DNA of 64,000 nt from Pogona vitticeps (lineage: Eukaryota; Chordata; Lepidosauria; Squamata; Agamidae), in NCBI RefSeq assembly GCF_051106095.1, contig NC_135789.1, forward strand, positions 26,562,764 through 26,626,763, written 5' to 3'. The notes beneath the pieces were generated by a model, which saw nothing but the letters and a program-made list of their open reading frames with translations, searched no databases and was not told the origin of the DNA. The first letter of the stretch is position 1. Each line of letters starts with the position of its first letter. Positions 56,026 through 64,000 of this stretch are shown here, piece after piece. The translations under genes and the position numbers were made by a program.

Positions 56026-56920
56026 AGGAAAGAAAACCCGCTGACCTGAAGGTATCATAGAAAATCAACACTTATGTAAATTCCATTAACTCAGTAGGTC
56101 TACTTCCATCTGGCAACTGGATTTAAGCTGCAGGTTTTGTGAAAAGCCTTCATGGCAACCTGGACTATTTTTTTTTAAGAGTGTACTAGAAGTGAGTTAA
56201 AGAACTTGGTTTCCAAGGTCTGAAGTGTTTAATTAAAATCGCTTTCTTATTCAGAGGAACATTTGGATTTAATGACTAATCATTAGAATTCCCTGTTGTT
56301 TCTGACCCTTCTTTATAGGATTGCCTCGCAGATGTACAGTAAGGAGGGAATAGTACAGTTAGCTAGACTATATGGAGAGTTCCGCCATCATCCTCTTTCC
56401 CAAACTCCTTCTTTCATTAAATGTTGTGATGAGGTTACAGAAGACATCTGGTGGTTATATACAAATTAAAACGCTCAAACTATCATAGACTGAAAAGAAG
56501 GGGACTCCAGAGTTTGTGAAAGTCAGAGTGTGGTTACACGTGGAATAAAATCTGTCTTTGAATCGGGTTTAAGATGTTTTGAAATCATTTTTTTAAAGTG
56601 ACTACACAACACACATGCAAGGGTGGAGTCCCCCCCCCCCCCGGAAAGTATGTTTTGGCATTGAACAGTGAGATATTTTACTTGTCTGCGAGATGATTTC
56701 ACAATAGCTTGTGAAATCAATGCATTTTCCTTTTTTTCCCCATATGTGAATGCCTCTGTCTGTGTAAATTGTGTCTGTGGGGTTTGACATTCACTGGCAT
56801 GCCTTTTGTGCTTCTTCTCCTGCTCCAGGTGTGTCTGTGTCTGTGTCTGTGTGTCTGTCTGTCTTCGTATGCACGTGTCAGGCAGAAGGAAAACTAGTTT
56901 GATTTTTTCCCTGTCATTTT
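56026..56920. other. Unique sequence, no gene seen
   Basis: A C-run lies at 56630-56642 and a TGTG/TGTC patch at 56828-56866. No exon recognised. Confidence 0.45.
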
Positions 56921-57009
<89 letters not shown>

Positions 57010-57018
57010 GTTATTGTT

Positions 57019-57081
<63 letters not shown>

Positions 57082-57085
57082 ATGC
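56921..57085. repeat. (ATT)n to (GTT)n trinucleotide array
   Basis: Pure ATT to about 57009, two mixed ATT-GTT units, then pure GTT to about 57080. Single-residue runs of Ile, Tyr, Val, Cys or Asn in frames across it are translations of the repeat. Confidence 0.97.
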
Positions 57086-59182
57086 AACAACTCTAAAAGC
57101 CCATTTAGCCTCCTCAAATGACATACAACACATTTAAAAAAACAAATTAAAAGTTTTCCCAAAAGGATACATATACACTAACCCAAAAATCGTGTGACTT
57201 TAAACTGGATTCAAAAACCCGATCCATCACCCGATTAATTTCAATACTGTAACCATGCCCTCAGTTTGGAAAGCCTATTGAAAATACATCTGCTTCTGCA
57301 AGGTTTGCCCTTCTGTTTTTCTGCGCCGTCACTGAAGTGCTCTTATGCACTTAAAACTGTATTTGCTTGGGCCAGAATCCTGTTGGGTTAGTTACACCCG
57401 CAGGAGTGCAATGGTATAAACTGCTCCTAGTGAACAAGTCGCCACTTGTATTTTTTTTATCACACGCCAGTTGTATGAGTAGGTATACAAGAGAGGAAAC
57501 AAGCAGCACGTTTAACTAACAGCTTATTCAGACATATGCCTGGAAGTTCAAGTGGGGACTCTTTAATTGGCAGCAAGAAGCTGCTGCAAATTATGCAGTT
57601 TGCCTTCCACAGGCATAACTACACAACAGGATTTTGGCCACAGGGAGATAAAAATAAGGTTGCTATTTATAGTCTCTTGAAATGCCGAGAACACAGATGA
57701 CTTACATTTGTTATTTGTTTTTCTGCAAGTTGGTGTTTAGGTATTATTATTGTATTATTTCTTTGGTGTTTAGGTATTACTATTGTATTATTTCTTTGCC
57801 TCTATCCATTTGCAAATTCCAGCCAGAGTAAGCACATTGAGACAATTGCTAGATGTCTAAGACAACTTTTACGGACATCCTATTGCATCTTCTGACTAAT
57901 GTCAAGTGGGATTGCCAAGTGGATTTACGTCTCTCTCAATGGCACTCGATAATTCTGGTGTGCACATGGGCAGCTGGGAAGCCGAGAATTTCCCATTAAG
58001 ACTGAATAAGGTTAATTTTTTAAAAAAAAATTTAAAAAGCATGAATCTGTGCTAAGACCATTCACATTTCGATAGGAAGGCCTTACCCATAATTTTAGGA
58101 TGGGGCTGATCGAACGACACAAGGTTGGGAACCACAGATCCAGGAAAATACATTTCTCTTCCAACTAACGAGAAGTTCGCAGTTAAGCTTGGAGGGAAGA
58201 AGAAGACCTTGTAGGGGTAGCAGATGTTGTCAAAATCCCTGCAAGACAGAAAGTCCGGGCAGTCTTCATATCCAGAATCTGTCCGGAGTCGACAGATACA
58301 ACCGCCTGTTGCAGTTCAATGGTGTGCCACAAGGTGGAGCCACACATTGATACAGAAACTTTGGACAATGCAAGAAGTGTTTCATCTTACAACATGGGGG
58401 GGGAGATAAAAACCAAGGATGTGCAGCTGCCTGGGGGAATCTGGGAGTTGTAGTCCAAAAGGCACAAATCAGTATGCCTCTAATAAAGGCAGAAGAGTTG
58501 TGTTTATTATTGTAGATCTCGGTGCACTTTCTCGGACTCAAAAGAGTCTCAGCCATACATAGGGTTGTAAAGGAACCGAGGTGCGAGATTACCGCTAAAG
58601 TAATATTTAAAAACATACTATTTTAGTTTAACTGAAAGAAATGACAGAATTGGTAACAGGCGGGGCTATCCGGGGAACGGTCTGTTTTAAGCCAAGATGT
58701 AATTCTGAATTTCTGAATCAAAACCACGACTACATCACCCATGATGCAGTGCATCGCAGATGGCCACATCAGAAATGTGGGCCCCCGGACCTGTGCAGAG
58801 TTCGCGACAAGAGAATCGTCAGTGGAGAAAAACTCTCAGGGGAGCAAGATTGAAAGAACATGATTCAGAAACCTCACCAGAGTTACCGAAGGGCCGTCCC
58901 TCTCTTTCCACCTAGCCTGCCTCGAAGGGTTGTTGTGAGGGAAACGTCAGGGGTGTGCTTCCGACCTCCTTAGAAGAGGGCTGAGGGGTAGATGCAGAAG
59001 ATGAGGATTATTCGAGACGGAAAATTATTATCCAAGTTCTGACTTTGAAGAACCTCTCGAGCCGTGTCCTCGCATCAAATGTCTCTTTCCTTTATTTTCC
59101 CAGAAATTCATTTCTTTTCCCAGAAACTGGCCCAACATTTGTACACGGAAGCAAACCTCTGAGAATGCCTTCAATGTCTAGT
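57086..59182. other. Mostly unique sequence; hAT-MITE remnants
   Basis: 58117-58135 (AAGGTTGGGAACCACAG) and 58436-58456 (CTGGGAGTTGTAGTCC) are remnants of the hAT MITE family. A tandem duplication GGTGTTTAGGTATTATTATTG / GGTGTTTAGGTATTACTATTG lies at about 57732-57788. No exon was recognised. Confidence 0.45.
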
Positions 59183-59247
<65 letters not shown>

Positions 59248-59249
59248 TG
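59183..59249. repeat. Compound (CT)n(CA)n(GA)n microsatellite
   Basis: Three dinucleotide blocks in series: CT, then CA, then GA, to 59249. Confidence 0.96.
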
Positions 59250-59769
59250 TTCTTCTGAAGGACTTTGGTGTAAAGATCTTGCTGAGTCTTTCAGCCAGCA
59301 AAGTGGACAAACACAACTAAGAAAGAAGAGGGTGAAAATATTTTTAATATTTTTTGGGAGGGCGCTGGTCGGCCGCCAGCTGCTCCGGCCCATTCTCGAA
59401 ATTTCAGGCCTGCTCTTTGAATGCTCCGCTGTTGTGATGAAACCTTCTCCAGTTGCCACCACAAAACGTTCCTCCTGTGGGAGAGGGTGCTGGGCCCGTT
59501 TTCCTCCGAGTAAAAGTTTCAGGAGCTGTAAGTTAAGAGGCTTCGTAGGCAAAAAAAATCAACCACTTCATAGGCGCTGTGTGGAAATTCAAAGGACAAA
59601 AGATTTCTGAAGTGGGCAGTCGTCATGCATGGAGGACCTCGTCTCTGGGTTTTTTAGAGGAATCCTAAGAGTCCACCAAGCAAAACACAAAATAATACCA
59701 CGTGTGAGTCAGAATCGGCTGCAAACGGCGAAAGGGAGACAATGAACAACTGCATTTACCTCGACCCCA
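59250..59769. other. Unique sequence, no gene seen
   Basis: Slightly GC-rich with CGGCCGCC near 59371. No exon recognised. Confidence 0.4.
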
Positions 59770-60002
59770 ATAAATGTTGAAACGGAGGCTGCCCTGCTTT
59801 GGGCACCTCATGAGAAGGCAGGATTCTCTGGAAAAGACCCTCGCGGTGGGAAAGGCAGCAGGAAAAGAGGAAGAGAGAAGGTGAGATGGGCTGACTGCCT
59901 AATGGACGCCATGGGCATATGTTGGCAAGATCCGAGCCGGGCTGTTGAGGAGAGGGCATCTCGGAGAGGCGGACTTGACAGCACCGAACAACAAGAAATA
60001 AA
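59770..60002 (+). mobile_element. RTE/BovB-related LINE 3' end, second subfamily
   Basis: TGCTTTGGGCACCTCATGAG, GAAAAGACCCTCGCGGTGGG, AAGGTGAGATGGGCTGACTG and CCGAGCCGGGCTGTTGAGGA. The tail is GACTTGACAGCACCGAACAA. The frame gives RKRKREKVRWADCLMDAMG-like codons. Sister to 52855-53062. Confidence 0.72.
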
Positions 60003-60373
60003 TGTGAATTTATCTGTTTGTCACTCATACGACTGCCGTTTGAAACTGCCTTTCAGACCCGGGATTCAAGGCAGTTCTAAGATTAGCAGCAGGCATGAAT
60101 AGATTTAAAAAAAAAAAAAAAAACAAGGACAGAGGGGGGAAAATCATCAGAGACACAAGCAAATGATAACAGCGCAGCACAACACAAAAGGACGACGAGA
60201 GGATTTCTTCCCCAAAAAGGTTGATCATCAACTCACTGCTTCGCATGTGATGCTTCTGAGTTTGTGTGTCAGCTCCAGGGCGGCCAGATGACCCTGGGAG
60301 TTAATTTCCACGAAGTAACGATCCCGCCCCCTCGTTAGGAGGGGTCCGTACCCCAGTTTGGATGGCACGAGGA

Positions 60374-60505
60374 ACTGCAGGATAGCTCAGGGGCTTAAGC
60401 ATCGATGTTGGGAGTTCGATTCCTGCCAACCCACACCCCTTCCGGGCTTCCTTAACAGGGGCTGGACTGGATGATCTTTAAGGGTCCCTTCCAGCTTTGC
60501 CATTT
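60374..60505 (+). mobile_element. tRNA-derived SINE, family 1, short form
   Basis: CTGCAGGATAGCTCAGGGGC, GTTGGGAGTTCGATTCCTGC, CTTAACAGGGGCTGGACTGG and GATGATCTTTAAGGGTCCC. It ends about 500 bp before the CASTOR2 promoter. Confidence 0.78.
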
Positions 60506-60794
60506 TAAGCTTAAAAAGAATCCAATTTTTAATGTGCCTGGCAAACCTTATCTTGCCACGATCGCTTGAACTTTTGGCACTTGGCTTCGAAGAAGTGGGA
60601 TTCACATATTGTGTATTGGGTGCCATTTTAAATTGATTGGTGGCCTATAAAGGTATTGCCTATTCTTGCATTACTAATTTTTAAGGGGGGTTGTTAAAAA
60701 AAAGAAACATCTTAAACATCAACCAAAAATAAATCCTTTCATGCGATTTTGAAACCCCCTGCAAATAAAATAATAATGACAATACTGTAATGAC

Positions 60795-60852
60795 AACAAC
60801 AACAACAACAACAATAATAATAATAATAATCAACGAGGACACCCACCACCAC

Positions 60853-60946
<94 letters not shown>

Positions 60947-60966
60947 CAGCGAGGACACCCACGCGT
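60795..60966. repeat. (AAC)n/(AAT)n array with a duplicated 20-bp flank
   Basis: AAC units (60795-60815), AAT units (to about 60830), ATCAACGAGGACACCCACC, a long AAT run (60854-60942), then ATCAGCGAGGACACCCACG. The ATCARCGAGGACACCCAC motif on both sides of the long run shows the array grew by duplication of a whole segment. Confidence 0.93.
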
Positions 60967-61049
60967 GCCTTTCCCTTAATTATGCAAACTGCTGGCTTGT
61001 TTCTTCCACGCCAAAACGCCCCTCCAGCGCTCCGCCCTCCCCGCTCCGG

Positions 61050-61068
61050 ACTACAACTCCCAGGATGC
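61050..61068 (+). promoter_or_regulatory. ZNF143/STAF-type site
   Basis: ACTACAACTCCCAGGATGC fits the well-known promoter motif ACTACAANTCCCAGNATGC bound by ZNF143, usually close to a transcription start in CpG promoters. Confidence 0.75.
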
Positions 61069-61540
61069 TCCGCGCGCGCATGCCCACTGGAGGGTCCCTC
61101 TTTGAGTGGCAAGTTGTTTGTTCGCTTGCAAACCCAGCTCTTTTGCACTCCGGCGCCTTGCAAAAGACTCTTTTCTTTGCTTTCGTCCCCTCTTGGCTTT
61201 TTATTTTCTTATTTCCCCCCCCCTTTTTTTTTCTTTTCTACCTTCTTAGCTCGCAGCCTCTTCCCGGCCATCCTTTTTCTCTTCCCCCCTCCCCCCCCTT
61301 TTTTTTTTTTGCAAAAGAAGCGGAAAAAAAGAGAAAGAGACAGAAATCGCCCCCTTTTTTAAAAAATCCATTATTTTTTTCCCCCACCCTCTTTTGCAAA
61401 AGTCAAATTGCATTCCTTTTGATCAATTCTTGCGCTTGCTCTTATTGTGAATTTTATTTTTTTGGAGGGGTTGCGCTTTCTTTTTTCTTTGCTTGCCTCT
61501 CTTGGGGGGCGTGGAGCCGGGTGGAAAAGTACCCCCGTTG

Positions 61541-61574
<34 letters not shown>

Positions 61575-61679
61575 ACACACACAGAGAGAGGGGGGAAGGG
61601 GGGAGGAGGGAGAAAACCCAGGCAAACAAACAGCCCCCACCCCCACCCCCACCCACTCACCCACCCACCCACCAACTCG

Positions 61680-61694
61680 ATGAACCACAAATGA
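61680..61694 (+). CDS. Minimal upstream frame (Met-Asn-His-Lys)
   Basis: ATG AAC CAC AAA TGA in the CASTOR2 leader, ending 16 bases before the main ATG. It is in the frame next to the main one. Real translation is not shown by sequence alone. Confidence 0.4.
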   Translation: MNHK

Positions 61695-61741
61695 GAAAAA
61701 AGGGGAAAAGATGGAACTGCACATTTTGGAGCACCGCCTGA
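61691..61741 (+). CDS. Upstream frame overlapping the CASTOR2 start
   Basis: ATG at 61691 opens 16 codons (MRKKGKRWNCTFWSTA) ending at TGA 61739-61741, inside CASTOR2 exon 1 in a different frame. Its start context is weak (C at -3, A at +4), so leaky scanning to the strong main ATG is expected. Overlapping uORFs of this kind usually lower main-frame output. Confidence 0.45.
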   Translation: MRKKGKRWNCTFWSTA

Positions 61742-61823
61742 AAGTCGCCAGCGTCGCCCAGGAGAGGATCCAGATGTTCACTTATGGCTTGATCAAGCTG
61801 GCTTTCCTGCCCTCCAAAACCAG
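61711..61823 (+). CDS. CASTOR2: CASTOR2 (GATSL2) coding exon 1
   Basis: Encodes the first 37 residues and two bases of the next codon. It opens MELHILEHRLKVASVAQERI and continues QMFTYGLIKLAFLPSKT, ending at AG|GTAAGAG, a strong splice donor (phase 2; the next codon would be Arg, as in the family). CASTOR2 is a cytosolic ACT-domain protein, normally about 330 residues. With CASTOR1 it binds GATOR2 and restrains mTORC1 when arginine is low. This exon is the first strand and helix of the first ACT domain. CASTOR2 rather than CASTOR1 is chosen for VASVA and FTYGLIKLAFL-SKT, where CASTOR1 diverges. The ATG has a good context (AAGATGG) and an in-frame TGA 30 bases upstream (61681-61683) fixes the start. 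The remaining exons lie beyond the window. Confidence 0.92.
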
Positions 61824-64000
61824 GTAAGAGAGGAGAGAGGAGCCAAGGGTATTTTGGATGGGGGGGGGGAGTTGTGGTTGTTTTTCTTCTTCCCCTGATT
61901 TAAAAAAAAGGGGAGGAAAAAAAAGAGGAAATAAACATTGCATTTCTTGTGGCAGATCAGCCTGCCCGTTGCTTTTCCAAGGCAGAATATTGCAAAATAT
62001 TCATGGCACGACCTTCTCTCTGGAGATCACACACACATATACAGTATATATATATGTATTTTCCCTATATATTTCCTGCCCTGGCTCCTTAAAAGAACTG
62101 CACCTCCACCGCCGATGCTGTTCTTGGGTAGTGCATATTTTAGATCTACTTCTAGATCTGCATAGGCAGAGTTTTATATATATTTTTCCCCCAAACACGC
62201 CCCCTTTTTCCTTCTTTCCTCCTTCCCCTCCCTCCTTTCCTCCTGAGTCTTTTTAATCCGGTTTTTAAAAACCTATTGATGAATGAAAACAGGTGTGAAG
62301 AGGGTCTCTGCCTTCCTCCCCCCCACCCTTCCTATGTGGAGGGCCAAGTTTGGGATTTTCTAAATAAATGTCTCACAGGGTTCAGCCTCCTTTATTATTA
62401 TTATTATTATTATTTGAAAACAAGGGACAACAAAGAAACAGACCTAAAGGAATGAGAGGGGAGTTGATCTATTTGTGTCCACACAGCTTTCCCTGGGAGG
62501 GGTAAAAATCCCCGGTTGTGTGGTTGGGAAGAGGGTTTATAGGGTGAAAAATATGGATTTTTTTTAAAAGGAGGGAGGTCTCTTTGTGTGCCCCTCCCCC
62601 ACCTCATCTGATTGGTCTTTTGGATCACGTTGGGTTAAACAAATAAAATCCTCAAACGCCAAAGAAGAGAGGAATCCGTAGGTATTTTGGGAGGGGGGGG
62701 GCTTAAAAAAAAAGACAAAATTTTAATTTGGGGGTTGTTCTAGTTCACTTTGGGATTTCCAGATCCAAACAGAGAGACACCTAGAACATAACACACCAGG
62801 CATAGTAGAACGAAGAAAGGCCTGGAGCATTGACATTGCAATTCCAGGCGATGCCAGAGTTGAAGATAAAGAACTGGAAAAACTAACCAAGTAAGAAGAA
62901 AGACACTTCAGTGGTCCCCATAGTCTTTGGGGCTTTGGGAACAATAGCAAGAAAGTTCACCTAGTGCTATAAGCGGTTGCAGATTTCAGAAATTACACCA
63001 TCAGAGCTACGGAAAACGGCAGTATTAGGGACGGCATACTGTACATACTGTGCCAATATTTAACAGATACTTAGGCTTTTGGTTAAAATTTGTATCTGTT
63101 ATATAATACTGGTCAATGTTTTTATACTTTTGATTGAATGTGTCTGGTGTTTTTTAACAACAACAACGATAGTAATGATCCCTGTTGTTTAACCGATTGA
63201 GTGTTTTACATTGCTGGGGGAAATCCCATCAGATATAATCTTTAATCATCATGCCGCCACCCCCCAGAGGGTCAAGCCAGAGGGGCCAGAATCAAGGGTG
63301 TCTTAATTCCCCCCCCACTCCCAAAACTGCAGATTTTTTTAAAAAAAATGCAAGGTAAGGTTTCTCCTCTCCTTGTTCCATCTTAATAAATGTGATTAGT
63401 TTGCAGTTTAGTTTAACAGTTGGCCGGAGGGAGAACTTCCCGGGTTCAAAAAAAAAATGACCCTCCCCCATTTGTCATTGATATTATTTGCTGTCTAATT
63501 TTATCCTAACAATCTTGTTTGCAGCGCTTCTTGAATAGCTCAACAGGGTGTGAGATCTAAAAATACAACACAATTATTATTTACTCTCCACTACCGATGT
63601 ACAGGTTCGTTCTTTCTAGTTTTGCTTGATGGAGCCTGGCGGATTCCTTTTGGTGCATTGCTCCTTTCTGTAATTTTTATCATGGATAAATCCTTTAAAT
63701 CCTTTGGGTTCCGAAACAGGGATCGTAGAGGTCCATCTGATGTCCCTCGGGATCCCAGTGGGGCAGATTTCATATTCCTAAAAATACTTCTACATAGGGG
63801 GTAGGATGGTTGTGTAAAAGGCTGCATCGTCACCTGGCTTATGTTTAGCGTCTTGTTCCTAATGCTTCTCGTAATGGTCCAGGTTTTGCTCCGAGTACAA
63901 AAATCTCCACTCTCGCCTAGCTATCCATAAAACCGGAGCACGGCAGTCCAACCCTGCAGGATTGTTGTGAAAGAAGTCTTCCTGCTTGTCACAAACGGGC
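61824..64000 (+). other. CASTOR2: CASTOR2 intron 1 (5' part)
   Basis: Begins GTAAGAGAGG. It contains G- and T-runs, a TATA/CA patch near 62027-62058, ATT units at 62391-62415, a LINE relic at 62745-63175 and otherwise unique DNA. No second exon (expected to begin with codons for CKFFSLTE) is visible to the window end, so the intron exceeds 2.1 kb. Confidence 0.8.
62745..63175 (+). mobile_element. Non-LTR LINE ORF 3' relic (R4/Dong- or L2-like)
   Basis: Codons IDIAIPGDARVEDKELEKLT, then VVPIVFGALGTIA and ISEITPSELRKTAVLGTAY form a widely shared metazoan LINE C-terminal pattern (IDVAIPGD..., VVPVVIGALG..., LQKTALLGTA). An AT-rich 3' region (GATACTTAGGCTTTTGGTTA) and AACAACAACAACGATAGTAA end follow. 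It is interrupted by stops and sits in sense within CASTOR2 intron 1. Confidence 0.65.

Larger units (their letters stand above)
60967..61710 (+). promoter_or_regulatory. CASTOR2 promoter and 5' leader
   Basis: A CpG cluster at about 61005-61085 (CGCCAAAACGCCCC, CAGCGCTCCGCC, CGCGCGCGCATGC) contains a ZNF143-type site and an NRF1-like GCGCGCATGCCC, with no TATA box, typical of a housekeeping promoter. Downstream, 61195-61315 is almost all C and T with long T- and C-runs, and 61541-61676 has CA and CCCA repeats. I infer transcription starts near 61070-61200, giving a leader of roughly 500-650 bases with no splice acceptor seen. Confidence 0.6.

Noticed and set aside
56806-57162. Poly-Tyr, poly-Ile/Val and poly-Asn frames
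   Set aside because: Simple ATT/GTT repeat.
60681-61362. Open frames of 160-190 codons over the AAT array and leader
   Set aside because: Poly-Leu/poly-Asn from the microsatellite and Phe/Pro from the pyrimidine tract; wrong frames for CASTOR2.
61065-61541. CASTOR2 starting at an upstream ATG such as 61065
   Set aside because: Not in frame with the conserved MELHILEHRL start; an in-frame stop at 61681 separates any upstream start.

Overview
The window reads as nuclear DNA of a squamate reptile (lizard or snake). The basis is its repeats: an antisense Sauria SINE (about 1.58 kb), several BovB/RTE LINE 3' ends, many CR1 3' ends, L2-like LINE tails, tRNA-headed SINEs and numerous small TA-flanked DNA transposons. 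Host coding sequence is sparse. The only exon I can name is at 61711-61823 (+): the first coding exon of CASTOR2 (GATSL2), the GATOR2-binding partner of the arginine sensor CASTOR1 in mTORC1 control. About 60 kb upstream of it holds no host gene that I can support. Layout: 0-10 kb is unique sequence with a GACTTGG-type repeat cut by the window edge, the Sauria SINE, an antisense CR1 end, TA-MITEs, hAT-type MITEs and SINEs. 10.2-15.8 kb is a young Ty3/gypsy LTR retrotransposon on the minus strand, with LTRs that look identical, a 5-bp target duplication and one long frame. It lies between two inverted copies of a roughly 740-bp repeat unit (6.5-7.3 and 17.4-18.2 kb). 18-24.6 kb is mostly unique. 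24.6-25.0 kb is a striking ladder of tetranucleotide repeats. 25-42 kb mixes BovB, CR1, SINEs, MITEs, a 95-bp-armed palindrome and a BovB end between two diverged 110-120-bp direct repeats. 42-46 kb contains repeat-poor, homeodomain-site-rich sequence that could be conserved regulatory DNA. 46-60 kb is again a repeat mosaic with clear nesting (CR1 within a SINE, a TA-MITE within a SINE). 60.8-61.7 kb is a CpG-rich promoter with a ZNF143/STAF-type motif, a long pyrimidine-rich leader and two short upstream frames. From 61824 on is CASTOR2 intron 1, with a LINE relic. The best candidate for something undescribed is a dispersed element of about 220-265 bp made of a fixed head and a degenerate GACTTGG tandem tail. 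It has three copies here, one with a 12-bp target duplication and one interrupting a LINE. Nothing was searched against a database: family names come from recognition, boundaries from reading the sequence, and small end-point errors are likely.
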